DNA from: Owenia fusiformis
Taxonomy: Eukaryota > Annelida > Polychaeta > Sabellida > Oweniidae
Assembly: GCA_903813345.2 (NCBI GenBank)
Contig: CAIIXF020000005.1
Span: 7,445,375 to 7,509,374, forward strand
Reading direction: 5' to 3'
DNA length: 64,000 nucleotides
Shown here: piece by piece, positions 1 through 12,083 of the stretch
Layout: every line of letters starts with the position of its first letter
Numbering within the stretch: position 1 is the stretch's first letter
Translations under genes and position numbers: made by a program
The notes under the pieces: generated by a model
Told to the model about the DNA's origin: nothing
Database searches by the model: none
What the model saw: the letters and a program-made list of their open reading frames with translations, nothing else

Positions 1-2035
1 TAAGCTCTGTTTTTTTTAATCATTGACACATATTATTTAAACTGATTACACATTTCAGTAGAAATGCTATGCCCTAGTGAATACAGTAAAGCCATGAACT
101 TTCAATCTATTGAATGCCCATGGTAAAACAAACTAAAAAAAATGAAATAAAAAATTCTGAAAATAGTAATTGCAGTTTCATATACTTGCTATTTGAGATT
201 TCACGGCACTTATTAAAGTAACTGAATAAAGAAATACACCTTCAAAAATCTGAAAACACTTTTTAAATTTTTACGCCCCCCCCCCGCCTCTGCATGAAAT
301 AGAGAATAAAAAAAAAATATATAGTATAACACAAAATGAAAATAAATATAGCAGAAACTAGGACTATGAACCCTATTTCTGGTCAAGCATTTTAATTAGC
401 TGTTCAACCGTTTTAATTAGCTGTTCAACCGTTTTAATTAGCCGTTCAACCGTTTTAATTGGCTGTTCAAGCATTCTGATTTGCCTAAACCCATGAGAAT
501 ATCAATATGTAGTAGGTATTGTTGTGTTGAGCATTGTTATAAAAAATATTTGCCAAGAAAGAACATGGTAATTAAATCTGTTATGAATAATGTGAATCAA
601 AATTGTTCTCTTGTTTGTATTTTTTAAATTTTAGTGAGCCATACATTTGATATTAGGTGTAAAGTACACATATATGAATACATTTGAAGACCCATTTTGC
701 TGGAGGGGGGGGGCTGGCTACTGGCCTGTTCATTGTATATAAACTTTTGTGGGGGTCCTTAGTTAAACCCTCTGATATCAATATGATCCCATACCAATCT
801 ATTTGTATATCATGGGTGTAGCAATAATTCATCTACCTTGACAAAATTTTAGTGAAATTATTAATTCAGATGTTTTCCAGTTGAAACTGTGAAAAGTAAG
901 TCTCTGCTGCCTGAATGCATTATTACTATAAAACATTTTCACTAAATAAAGCAATCAACTTGTGATTACATGTACATATGTTTGTATTATTTTGTACATC
1001 ATTTATCCTGCTTCTTTTGATCATCAGTCTGATCATGAACAAAAACCATTGTGTCTCATCTTGTGATTTTGCTAAGTTTAAAGGAAATCTTACGATTTTC
1101 CTTGGTCAATTTCTTTACCAAATTGGATTTTTGCTAAATTCTTTTCATAATTAATATTAAAGATACATCATTTTGGCAATATCAGAAAAGGGAAATAAAC
1201 ACTAAATATGGTGCTTTTAATTTGTGTAAATAATGTAAATGACAGAGAACATAAATTATCATATGCCATTTAGTGGAAAACTAGTCTGGTATCGCATTCC
1301 TAAATTCGTACTGGAGAAAGAAACATATTAACATGAATTAAGTTATTTACTATAATAAACATGCATGCTTGCAAAAAAAATATCCTAATATACTGTTGTT
1401 GAATAGAGGTAGATTCAAATCCTTACTTAAAGATAATTTTAATTCAGGTAAAATGATAATTTTTTGGAACGATACTAATTCAGGATGGTTGCAGGGGTTG
1501 AACTATGTAATCATTGAACAAAACATATTGCAACCATTTACATTTCAATGTGAAATGGTTGCAGTTTACAATGGTTGCAGATTACAATGATTGTATAGAA
1601 ACGGTTGCGCAGTCGTTGAAAAAGAGTTGACTTCGCTTGGTTGAACACAATGGTTGCACAATGATTGCTTATCATCGTACAATGGTTTTTCCTTTGATCT
1701 TGGTAGTTGAAACAATCATTATTCAATGATTGATGGAAACGGTTTAAATTCGGACTTTCAAGGTTGAATTTTTTATAAGGGCATTAATTACTTTTATGAA
1801 GTTCAAGTTACTCTTTATATTTCAAATTCAGTAATAGCAAAATTGAGATGACAGGGAGTAGAAGTGTAGAACCATCGACTTACAGGTTTCTACAGACATT
1901 ATTAGATTTGTTTTGCACAGCGATACCAAAGGTATTACTTATTAGTTGCATTCAGTATTTTAGTGCATTTGCATTCAAGATTTTAAGGGAATCTTTTCTC
2001 AAACCTTTTTCTGCTGTTTAGCCTACTCCTGAAAA
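1..2035. other. Intergenic, no gene seen
   Basis: AT-rich sequence with no ORF that looks coding and no recognisable RNA gene. It contains a short tandem repeat (listed separately), poly-C and poly-G runs near 277 and 705, and a cluster of the word AATGGTTGCA and variants on both strands at about 1480-1745. The piece around 695-745 (G-run, then CTGGCTACTGGCCTG) resembles the G-rich repeat fragments near 9110 and 12610. Confidence 0.6.
390..473. repeat. 21-bp tandem repeat, 4 copies
   Basis: Four head-to-tail copies of a 21-bp unit (TTTTAATTAGCTGTTCAACCG and close variants), seen directly. The copies differ by one or two bases, the last being most diverged. Nothing nearby suggests a function. 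Confidence 0.9.
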
Positions 2036-2051
2036 TTGATACTGCATCTAC

Positions 2052-2515
2052 ATACACATTATGTCTTTATAACAAAATGGATGAACTTCCATCGGTGGAA
2101 ATGTTCATTTTCATCAAGAAGGCGGCCGATTTGTATTTGTATCCAAATATTCTACCATTATGTTATTAGTAACATCCGTTTACTGAAAACGAATCAGTCA
2201 CAAGTGGATCCAATAATCAAGTGAGAATTTCAGAAAGCCCAAAAACCAAGATGTTAATAGGCTACAAAATAATGCAACCAAGACATTATGAAATCCACTA
2301 GATTACGTCCTGGTTGCTGAAGAGGGGAATTCTCACTCGATTATTGGAGCTGCGGGATATATTTGCCCGTGGCTGACTAACTTTTCAGTCACCGGATGCT
2401 ACTAACATTGGGGTAAAATATTTGTATACAAATCGACCTCCTTCTTGGTAAAAGTCAAGTGATGAAAATAAAGAATTACTCTGATAGAGGTCCATTCATT
2501 TTGTGACATAAGTGA
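2052..2515. repeat. Foldback (inverted repeat) element, about 460 bp
   Basis: The arm at about 2052-2231 reappears inverted at about 2326-2515. The most obvious match is CCAATAATCAAGTGAGAATT near 2209 against AATTCTCACTCGATTATTGG near 2328, and the similarity runs outward through the AAGAAGG..GATTTGTAT segment. The arms are diverged and carry small indels. It looks like an old foldback or MITE-type element. I did not find target-site duplications. Confidence 0.65.
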
Positions 2516-3710
2516 TCTATATAAATTATGGCACATCCTGACAACACCAAAGGAGAGCAACACAGCCATTGGAACACATAGGAGAGTTGTCCTGAAAAGA
2601 AAATCCACCCCTCCCTCCTCTGTGTACCAACCAAGGAAAATCTGTTCCCCAACTTCCAGTCAGTGGAGCTGAGTAACCTGCCTCCTGAGTACTTCACAAT
2701 AACGAGGTAAACCATAAACGGTGGTAGAATTAGCACAAACAATCGTTAGAACATTTTCTTGCATGAGAACATCTGTTATGTTGCCGCAAGTTACATTACA
2801 AGTTCGAAGAAAAGTTTTCGAGTTGGCATTTTTAACCGGAAGTTTCGATTAAAACACATTCCATATTTATCTATTTATTCCAACAAGATTGCTGTATCAA
2901 ATATATTCTTCTTACAGAACAGTGACTAATAGTTTAAGCATACAAACATTCAATATTCTAATAGTTGAGTTGCTGTCTTTGGCAAAAAATTTCAACGGAA
3001 AATGAAATTAGAATGTGTAAATAAATCGCTTTATCTAAATGATTAACGAAATAGATGTTCCTTCCAAGAAAATATGAAAGAAGCGATGGATTTCTAATCT
3101 ATCAATCTTAGATACTTCATTACAGGCCTAGCAGATAGTAGAGGAAGGATAAGATAGGTACATGCTTATACTGAATTGCATGAAATTCTCGTAAAAACAA
3201 AGATATAACAAACTGTGTTGTTGGGTGATACTATCGAGCTCTAAAGTGTGGGACAAAAATAAATCTCAACCCTAAAATTAAGTTGTCACAATGAGCTATA
3301 GTGCTGGTGGTATATATCAATTGATCAGTCGTTTAATTGCCATATTTTCTTGAATTTTAACATTTAATGTCCCAAACTCCCATAAACTGCGGAAAAGTAT
3401 ACACCATAGATCATTTGCTCCAAAATCACCTCAACATTTGAAGAGTCGGCATAACATGTGAATTCCACTTTTTTAAATTCTTATTTGTCATTATGGACAC
3501 GAATTCCACTATATCTGGACTTACTAGGAAAGAGAAAATATAGCACTGAATACACTGAGGTAAGAATTTATTACATGTGCGATCGAGCATGTAATTTCCA
3601 TAGCTTTTGTAATTCTTTATGTCCCCCACTGTAGACTACTCGATTCGTGTATTCGGGGACCGTCAGCTAAATTCAGGTAGAGAGTCTATATGATCTATCC
3701 TAATACCAGC
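2516..3710. other. Intergenic, nothing recognised
   Basis: No coding-quality ORF, no tandem array and no inverted repeat long enough to report. Short ORFs here lack codon bias and have no recognisable product. Confidence 0.5.
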
Positions 3711-5167
3711 CCTGTCAACCCTTACGGGGGCTCCCCAAGGGGTATGTGATAAGGCGACCTGGCCTCTAAAAATGGGACTAAATGGGACTTTGGGGTACTT
3801 AAAAACGAACAAATGTGACAAATCAATCCTTTCAAGTGACAATATTGCACATTTATCGGACTGACAAGTGTTTTGAGAGTGACAAAAATAGATAATTCGT
3901 TCTGAATGTAAATTGATGCTAGTTAAGGTCTCATGGAAGTTAACAGGAAATGACAAAACAAAAAATGACAAAGCCATGCTGGATTTTGAAAATTTTTTGA
4001 ACCAAGATAACAGAGTTCTGTTTGGACCTCCAGTCAGTTTAACTAGTTCCACATATCATTTACATGACCGGGAACACAATTAAAATGGTCAGAATGACCA
4101 TAAACATGAGAGAATAACCTTTTCAGCCCTCTGAAAATGTGACTAAAAAATAGCTAAGAGTCAGTGCTCAGGAAAGGTCACTGAACAGAATCTTTTGACT
4201 TTTTCAGAAAATGTGCCCAATATATTGCTCTAAATGATACAATTTAAAAAAATCTGATATCATTCTTAGAAAAAGAAAAAATTAAAAAAAACTGAATTGA
4301 AAATCGATCTATTTTCCTTTTTACTACAGCCATTATTGTTTCAGACAATTTTTTAAAATTTCAAAGATTGTGTCATTTAGAGCAATATATTGGACACATT
4401 TTCTGAAAAAATCAAAAGATTCTGTTGATTGACCTTTCCTGAGCACCTACTTTTAGCTATTTTTCAGTCACATTTTCAGAGGGCTGAAAAGGTTATTTTA
4501 TCATGTTTATGGTCATTCTGACCATTTCAATTGTGTTCCCAGTCATGTAAATGATATGTGGAACTAGTTAAACTGACTGGAGGTCCAAACAGAACTCTGT
4601 TATCTTGGTTCAAAAAATTTTCAAAATCCAGCATGGCTTTGTCATTTTTTGTTTTGTCATTTCCTGTTAACTTCCATGAGACCTTAAGATGACTTATTCT
4701 AACCAGCAATCAAACAATGGAACATAGCAGATTATTTAGTGCATTAAATACTTTGACTATCTAAAAAGGAACAATCTGACAAAATATGACAAGTAAATTT
4801 TAAATGTGATAAAGTGAGAATTTTGAAATCTTAAAAGTGACAAAAGCGACCCCACTACCCCCTCTTGGGGAGCCCTCTTACGCATTAGGCTCATTAGGTG
4901 TGATTGTCACGCATTTGCTGGAAAAATAGAATCATGCATCAATTTAGCGTGTATGATCAAATATCATGCAATTTAATCACGCATTATGTTGATATCTTTA
5001 GAAATCGTTTTTTATGAAATGCTGATACGGTAAAAATCCGAACGGCGAAAAAAAGTGAACGCATTCTGTTCGATCTTTGCACGTGAGTGCCGTTCATGTC
5101 ACACATGTTGTCCGAAACATGTGTATATATCACGCATTCGTTTCGAAAATATTCACACCTACCCCTC
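3711..5167 (+). repeat. Dispersed 'ATGCGTGA' repeat, copy 1, split by an insertion
   Basis: Positions 3711-3726 plus 4877-5167 match, in opposite orientation, the repeat at 62440-62745: a CCCTGTCAACC start, the CACGCATTAGG and GATTGTCA segments, a GAACGGCGAAAAAAAG segment, and a TTCACACCTACCCC end. The left 16 bases are separated from the rest by a 1150-bp foldback element. The intact second copy therefore shows what the site looked like before insertion. Family unknown to me; repeated ATGCGTGA/TCACGCAT words are its hallmark. Confidence 0.8.
3727..4876. mobile_element. Foldback DNA element with 6-bp target duplication
   Basis: The ends are inverted (GGGGCTCCCCAAG at the left, CTTGGGGAGCCCT at the right) and are flanked by the direct repeat CTTACG at 3721-3726 and 4877-4882. 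Inside are long, very similar inverted arms (about 3925-4243 against 4369-4690) around a short AT-rich core. No transposase ORF is present; ORFs in the arms are mirror images of each other. This is a non-autonomous element inserted into an older repeat. Confidence 0.85.
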
Positions 5168-5949
5168 GGTTTCAGTATCGCTTCCACCAAATATGCCACA
5201 AATCTCATCAGTCCTCTGATGTCACATACCATGAAATGATAAAAACAATGTAAAAATCTTCAGATTTGGTGTATTCGGTCCCGGAGGAAGAAATTGCCTT
5301 AGGAGGAATGTTTGGATTACCTTTGTTTGTGATTTTGGAAGTACAGAATAACATGACATTTCGAATGAGATATGATTTGTCACAGAAGTTATGTAATGGC
5401 TGCACAATTGTGAAATGAAAAAAAATCTGGTTTCTCATACAATCGTCCTAGGGTCTAAGGTACAAGATCCCAGCCATCCACCACCTTTGCCATCTACAAT
5501 CTCAATTATTATTAGATTATTCTGCCATCAACTGAATCCTTTTCCACAAAATCTCGAAGCTGCCCATCAAGTCAATTCAACATCAGTACACATTTTGGAA
5601 AATGGTGTCATTATCTCAGTTTTTGGCTCCCGTCATCTCATTCTCTGGAAAACTCATTTTTCGTACCATCATCTCAATTATCCAGGGTCATTGGTTATCT
5701 TTTGCCTTTTGTCTTTTGCCTATCGAATAACAACATTTTTTACAATCACCAATCACATCCATTGGTTATTTCCTGATATTTTGATATGACTGTCTTAGAT
5801 CGAGTTGACAGCCCAATAGTATCACCCAAGGAAAACTGTGTGAGTATCAATTGGACTTGATGATTAAATTACAACAAACCTTTATTTATTAAGTATAATT
5901 TCTTGTCTTGTTCAGAAGATAGAATGATGATGAGTTCAAAAAAGCAAAC
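5168..5949. other. Intergenic, no supported gene
   Basis: A 124-codon open frame at 5415-5789 (+) is the only long ORF. Its product is rich in Ile, His, Phe and Ser, resembles nothing I know, and lacks an initiation context or splice partners. I treat it as chance. Confidence 0.5.
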
Positions 5950-5951
5950 TA

Positions 5952-7023
5952 CAGGGTGTCCGGAAAGTAAAGATACAAATACTCTTATTTTAAGAAACTT
6001 GGGTTTTTTGAAATGAAATTACAACAGATTGTAGAGGAACAATATGACAATATATCTACAAACTTTCATCACATATATTCTAAATGTGTTCAAGTTACGG
6101 TTGTTATGGTTACGGATGTGAGAGGTATGTGGAGCAGTTCCAGAACAACGCTAAAAAGTGAAAAAATTGCTAAAAGACAACCATTTGAAACAGTGTTTTT
6201 TGTTGTATTTTCTATCTATGTTTTGTTTTGTTCATCATTGTATTATTGCTGCCATAGTGTTTTCTTTTATAAAATGATGTCATTGGCACATATCAGAACT
6301 ATGTTATGTCACTAACCAGTGAAATGAAAGAAGTGTTATACAAGTGCCTAGAACAATGGTCCCTGGCCATTAGTAGGAAAGTCAATATTGCATCTCCACA
6401 ATGCACCAATTCACAAAGCAAAAAACAAATCTTACAATGGAGTGTCATGACATTAAACCTTTCTATACAATACCCCATTTTCACCTGATAAAGCCTCTTT
6501 AGACTTCTACCTTAATGACCATTTGAAAGCAATATTTGTAAAAAGTTCAACATACAAATGAGACTCAGCTGGAAGCCAATGTTATCAGCAATCTGAGAGA
6601 TGGACAGCAGCGGTTTTGTCAGGTCTTTGAATCACCGGTCAAGATACACCAAGAATGTATAGATAATGGGAAAAATACTGAATATTCAATGATAGTAGTA
6701 ATATGAAATTATCAAATAATGTTACATTACTAATCCCTATGCTGTTGTGGTACATAATTTGATATAATATAGGAATAGATGGTGGAGTGCTAAGATTATA
6801 CGAGCATGAAAGTGATTTGTAAAGCACTATAGTGATGTTGCTCCACATACCCTCGACTCCCGTAACCATAACAAACATAACTTTTTCATTTTGAAACTAA
6901 AAGTCATGACAGTTGCAGGATATATTCTCATAATGTCATTCTACATTCTGGAGTAATTTCATCTCAAAACAGGTAAATCCCTTAAAATTAGAGCATTTGT
7001 ATCTTTACTTTCCGGACACCCTG
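5952..7023 (+). mobile_element. Degenerate mariner-type element (CAGGGTGTCCGGAAAGT ends)
   Basis: The terminal inverted repeats read CAGGGTGTCCGGAAAGTAAA, at the left directly and at the right in reverse complement. They extend with mismatches to about 190 bp per arm. A TA dinucleotide flanks both ends (5950-5951 and 7024-7025), as expected for the IS630/Tc1/mariner superfamily. Around 6490-6660 (+) a broken reading frame keeps a piece like the C-terminal third of these transposases (SLDFYLNDHLKAIF, then VISNLRDGQQRF). Stops interrupt it, so the copy is dead. It ends 60 bp before the GTF2H4 start codon. Confidence 0.85.
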
Positions 7024-7083
7024 TATTGTGTTCAAAGTCAGAAGCACACTATTGAAACCTTCTTCTGATCTTCAGATTGCAAA
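7024..7083 (+). promoter_or_regulatory. Short 5' region of GTF2H4
   Basis: Only 60 bases separate the end of the mariner-type element from the GTF2H4 ATG. No TATA box is seen. A possible 3' splice site (pyrimidine-rich stretch ending in ..GATCTTCAG at 7075) lies 8 bases before the ATG, so a non-coding first exon further upstream is possible. In either case the promoter or first intron must run into or across the transposon. Confidence 0.35.
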
Positions 7084-10000
7084 ATGGCCCAGGCTGGAGG
7101 GGGGAATACAAGCCATTTAGACTGCAAGAATCTTCATCAATATCTACGTACCTTACCTACAAAGCTCTTGGATCAACTGTACACACACCCTGCAACATGT
7201 CTAGCAGTATTCCAGGATTTAGACAGCCTCGCCAAAACATTCATCATGAGAATGTTATTTTTGGAGCAGGCTTTACCAAAGGTAAGCTCCCTCATAACAA
7301 ATCACCTGAAATACCATAAATGCATATTTTCATAATACTGTGACCTAACTGTCAATACCTAGTACAGTAGAACCTGTGTATAGTGAACATTTTTTCATGA
7401 CGAAAAAATGTTCACTGTTGGTAGGTGTCTGTTGGTAGCTGTTAAGTACATCATGGATTTAATTTGCGGCATTTTGCTGTATTATATAGAGACCAGTAAC
7501 ATAATAAGCATAGATATGATATTAGTAATATACTTGTTCATCATTATTTAGAACCTGTTGCTGTTCAAATAATTCACTTATGATATTTCGGTCGATTTTT
7601 TTAAAAAGGCATCTATCTCAACCTGGGTGAAGTCTGAGCATTCTGGGGAATATCTTGAGGCTGAACGAGCCTTAGCGGGTCTTCGAATATGGCAGGAACA
7701 GCAGTTACCAGGTGGTTTGATGGGCTGGGTCCTCAATGGAACATTCCAGTCTAATCTTAAAGTGGCTCTTCTTGGAGGGTAAGGACATACTTAATAAAAT
7801 TGTAGACTGCACTGGAATTACACTTCACTTGGTTGTCTTTGCTAAAAAATGGATTTAAAAAAAAATTATACAGCACCTAAATTCCGCTACAAAAATATTC
7901 TCTCAGTCATACCTTAACTAGCCTATACATGCTGGTTTACAATGTGTTAATATTTTGGTATCTGTTATTTCAGGGGTAGCCCATGGTCTGGCTCACGTGC
8001 TATGAATGATGTCGACAAATATGGCAAAGATATTAAGTACCTAGACACATATGCATTGGAGAGATGGGAGGTGAGCATCTACCGTTAATCGCATTAATTG
8101 CATGATTGAAATTGTTACACAATGTATTTGTAAATTCTGGGTTTTGACATTGCCAGATATTCTTATCTCAAAAATCTTTGCATGTAGCTGGAGCTATCCA
8201 GGGATGGGCCACTGATATCATTAAATGAATGCATCGATTCTTCTAAATACTGTACTCCCAGTAATTTTTGCACGCTTTTATATTTCGCGCTTTTTGTGAG
8301 TTTTGGAAAATTCGCGAAATATAATAGCCGCAAAATTCATACAGTTCTAATTCACAAAATTTTATAGTCGTGAAATTCCAAGGAAATTCCCAGGGATTTC
8401 AGTGTTGAAAATATTTTCGTTCAGTGCTGGGAGATAATAGATAAAAGTGTGTCCTTTCGAGTTTTGAAAAAGAGAAATTAGAAGAAAGATCTTTATTACT
8501 GTAATAAAATGAACAGTCTAATGAAATGGCTTAATAAGAAGCCAAAATCATCTGTCGAAGGAACAACCATGACTGATATCGAAGTCAAAAGAGTGATCTT
8601 GTATGACGAATCCGCGAAAATTAATAGTTGCGAAATTAGCGAAATATAATACCCGCGAAATTTCAAAAACGTGAAATATAATAGCGTCAAATATTAGTGG
8701 GAGTACAGTATATCGATGTATTCAATGGTTATCCAATATTTAAAACTCAATGTAATCTTGAGAGATTTGCACAAAACTTTAACTAAATGAAGTTCCAGTG
8801 AACAAGATATTTAAAAAAAATTAATCCAGTTGCTAAATTAAGTATGTAATACAGTATCTCAAATACGTATGTAGAAGGTAATATTTGTATTTTGTTGCAT
8901 TCTATTTCAGTGTGTTTTACACTTCATGGTTGGCTCCAAGGAAGCTTGTGATGGAGTCAGTAAAGATGTAGTCTCTATTCTCTTACATGCAGGTCTCATG
9001 AAATGGTAATAAGAATAATTTGACTTTAAGTACAGTTTTATTGCAAATAAGGTCTTAAGCCTCAGTGGAGCTTTAAATCAACTATGATCAAGCATATAGC
9101 CAGCTTTTGCCAAGGGGAGTTTATTTTTCAAAAAATTCCAGGAGGGGGGGGTTGACTACAGGCCTGTTGAGGTCACATAAATATGTCAAATGTCGTCTTC
9201 ACTTTATTGGAAGATGAATTAAAGTGCAGTGCAGTGATATTCTGCCAACATATTTTGATCAACAGTGTCTGTTATATAGTGAGCCTAAAACTTACTGCAT
9301 AGTGTATACATACATATTTTAGTATATTTCCTCCTTATTTTAGCCAATAGGTTGGTATCTGGCAAGTAATTTTCATATTTTCTCCAGGGGGCTAATACAC
9401 TCAACTGCTCTAATGCTGGGGAGATCACTGAAATTTCTCAAAATTGATTTCTTGTTATTTCAAAGATTAATGAGATATTTTCCATTTTTCAGTGATGCAG
9501 GAGATTCATTACCAGCCATAACACCTTCTGGATTCCATTTCTTGTTGATGAACACAGCAGCTCAAGTTTGGTACTTCATGCTACAGTATTTGGACACTTT
9601 GGAGGTCAGTGATACTTTCAGAGTCCTTTTTGTAAAATCAAACTTTGTTCAATTAACATGCGTGCATTTACATTACATGTATACATTTATAAATATTAAA
9701 GCAGTATCTTATTATTATGTAATTTTTTTTATTAATACCCCAGGATTTATAGATGACCCTATCTCCATGTAAAGATGAAAGTCTAGTAGGAGATATTTTC
9801 ATCTATGAATTCTGGAATATTCCCTCACTTGGGAAATGAAGAGGGGAAGAACTGAATCCTTGATTTAAGACAGCTGTACCCTCTTTGTGAATATTACACT
9901 GAAACACTAAAATAAAATAGAATGACTGTCGCTCTAAAATGCATTTTTAGATGTATTATCATATGTGTGATAAATAAGGAATTTATTATGTTTCAGTCTC

Positions 10001-10710
10001 GCGGTATCAATCTGGTGGAATGCTTATCCTTTCTGTTCCAACTCAGCTTTTCAAAAATGGGCAAGGACTACTCAACAGATGGAATGACAGAATCACAACT
10101 CCCCTTTATGCAACACTTACGTGAAATAGGACTCATTTACCAACGCAAACGAAAATCTCAACGATACTATCCAACAAGACTTGCAATCAATTTAGTTTCT
10201 GGATTAAATCAAAGCAGTGCAGATGCCCACAGAGAAGGGTTCCTTGTGGTCGAGACCAATTACAGAGTATATGCATACACTTGTTCCCCTCTACAGATAG
10301 CATTGCTCGCATTATTTTGTGAAATGTTGTATAGATTTCCAAATTTCTGTGTTTGCGTGCTTACTCGTGAGAGTGTACGTCAAGCACTCATCTGTGGCAT
10401 CACTGCGGAACAAATTTTGAACTTCCTTCGTAGCCACGCCCACCCGGAAGCACTAAAGAAAACTCCAGTGATACCACCTACAATAAGTGATCAAGTAAGA
10501 CTTTGGGAAATTGAGAGAGATCGATTTAAGTTCTCTGATGGTGTTTTGTACAATCAATTCCTCTCAGCAGCAGACTTTGAGATGTTACGTGACTATGCCA
10601 AAGATTTGAATGTGTTGGTTTGGGAAAAGCCAAAGAACAGAGTTATGATTGTGAGCAAGGCTGGCCACGATGATGTCAAACGATTTTGGAAAAGACATAA
10701 AACGTCATAG
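7084..10710 (+). CDS. GTF2H4: General transcription factor IIH subunit 4 (TFIIH p52)
   Basis: Six coding exons: 7084-7281, 7609-7778, 7974-8070, 8911-9005, 9493-9604 and 9997-10710. All have GT-AG junctions and compatible phases, giving 461 aa; the human protein is 462. p52 (yeast Tfb2) is a core TFIIH subunit that anchors and stimulates the XPB helicase for promoter opening and nucleotide excision repair in the nucleus. Recognisable family segments in order: HPATCLAVF and MRMLFLEQ (N-terminus), GLRIWQ and PGG (exon 2), LHFMVGS (exon 4), [11 protein letters not shown] (exon 5), then [67 protein letters not shown] and a C-terminal [10 protein letters not shown]. The start is the methionine that opens the family N-terminus. 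Nothing is truncated. The introns carry small repeats, and exon 6 alone holds over half of the protein. Confidence 0.97.
7363..7450 (+). repeat. Dispersed repeat fragment (TACAGTAGAACCTGT family)
   Basis: In GTF2H4 intron 1. It begins TACAGTAGAACCTGTGTATAG and continues with GTGAAC words. The same opening is seen at 50749 and, inverted, at 39065. It includes a short hairpin around TTTTTTCATGACGAAAAAATG. Confidence 0.6.
8250..8708. mobile_element. MITE in GTF2H4 intron 3
   Basis: The ends are inverted (CTGTACTCCCAGTAATTTTT at the left; ATTAGTGGGAGTACAG at the right) with TA on both sides (8248-8249, 8709-8710). The interior near each end is full of CGCGAAATATAATA-like words. No transposase is present. 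A short open stretch (8509-8649, +) starts [13 protein letters not shown], but I cannot assign it. Similar GCGAAATTTTAGCG words recur at 61920-62410. Confidence 0.75.
9090..9170 (+). repeat. Fragment of a G-rich dispersed repeat
   Basis: In GTF2H4 intron 4. AGCCAGCTTTTGCCAAGGGG, then AAAAAATTCCAGGAGGGGGG, parallels the better copy at 12608-12800. It is probably a decayed interspersed element; the family was not identified. Confidence 0.5.
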
Positions 10711-10978
10711 TGTCATATAAGCATTCTCCATTTGGAGAACAGAGATGTAGGCTACTTAAAATTGAGTTGGGGATTGTTGGGTTTGAGCATTAGGAATTGT
10801 GACTAATTGTTAACACGCTGTGTTCAAATTATTTATTGGTTACTGTAAGTTGCTTTAATCTGACGGCCCTTTTAATTTGGTGGATTGCTAAAATTTGCCT
10901 AACTAAGAGATAAAATTGTGTTATTGATGGTGAGCTGTGAAGTGAGTAATATGTTTCTTAATGATGGCCAATCCGCCA

Positions 10979-11207
10979 AATAAAATTTGCCCAATCTGCC
11001 CAAATTAAAGCAATAATATATACAGTACTTCAATTGGGGGATTAGTTGAGCAGATGAAAAAAATAATATCATATGACATGTATGAATATATTTTAATTGA
11101 TAAAAATGATACAGTGTATCCCTCAAAGTCTTTAGGTAGTACAGTAGGTGTTGTTGGGAAACGGTTCACAAGAATCACATGGTCTTACCCTAAACTTGAA
11201 AAATAAA
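10979..11207 (+). promoter_or_regulatory. Candidate poly(A) signals of GTF2H4
   Basis: AATAAA occurs at 10979-10984 and 11202-11207, 269 and 492 bases after the GTF2H4 stop codon. Either would give a short 3' UTR. A third AATAAA at 12237 lies beyond a mobile element and is less likely. Confidence 0.4.
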
Positions 11208-11353
11208 TCTGCCATAAAGTTTTCAAAGTGGAGGGGTGGGTATAACAATGCCTCATCAAATTACAGAATTTCAAGTTTATAATGAGTTTCTCATATTGAT
11301 CCTGCTGACGAGCCCAAGATTATATGCAATAAGTGTTCATGTCTGTTATATTT

Positions 11354-12083
11354 ATCCCAACGAACGAAGTTCGGTAGGGATATAGTGAAGCCCTCCGTCC
11401 GTCAGTCCGTCAGTCAGTCCGTCCGTCCGGAAGATAACTCAAATACGAGTTGACGGATTTTCTTCATATTTAGTGGAAAGATGTATATTGGTGAACAGTT
11501 GTACGCTAAAAAAAAAATTTTCAAGATGGCCGCCGCTTTAAAAATGACGGGACTTTTTCGCAAAAACCATAAATTTTTCATTTTAAACCAAAGTAATTAA
11601 TATTATTGTTTGAAATTTTGGTAGTATATTCGCAACATCTATCTATCTAACATATATTCCGTGTTTTTCATCCTGACCCCCAGGGGCCGTGTTTGGGGGT
11701 AAGGAAAACAGTAATTTTCGCTAATTTTTAGATCTTTCTGAATTATAGCTTTATTATACTCAAATGAAAGGCAATTAAGAGTAGATTGCAAATATTGTAT
11801 CTTTTTTCTGATTCGAGCCTCGTAAAATTCAAAATGGCTGTCTAATGTACGATTTCGCAATAATTTTTCGATCCCTTCAAAGTATGGCTATATTATACTC
11901 AAATTGAAGGAATTTTGGAGTGGATCACAATTATGGTATTATTCTTCAGATTTGTACCTCAGAAAATTCAAAATGGCTGCTTTGCAGGAATTCGCAATTC
12001 TAAAATCTAAATTTTTCAATTTTAACCAAAGTAATGAGTATAATTGATTGGAATTCAGTAATTGATATTTTGTTCGTTGGGAT
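11354..12083. mobile_element. Non-autonomous element with ATCCCAACGAAC ends
   Basis: Inverted 12-bp ends (ATCCCAACGAAC at 11354-11365, GTTCGTTGGGAT at 12072-12083) bound a 730-bp segment. It has a GTCCGTCC/GTCAGTCC microsatellite near the left end and three degenerate internal blocks containing AAAATTCAAAATGGCTG or CAAGATGGCCGCC. The sequence after the right end (TTGCTACTCCGCGGAGTTGCC) may also belong to the family. No coding capacity. Confidence 0.65.

Noticed and set aside
3663-4052. 129-codon ORF on the - strand
   Set aside because: It lies in one arm of the foldback element and is mirrored by the ORF at 4527-4709; the open frame follows from the repeat.
5415-5789. 124-codon ORF on the + strand
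   Set aside because: No recognisable domain or codon preference, no splice partners, and composition typical of translated AT-rich non-coding sequence.
8509-8649. Small gene captured in the GTF2H4 intron 3 MITE
   Set aside because: An open stretch of only 46 codons with no recognisable domain; it can occur by chance, so it is mentioned only under the MITE.
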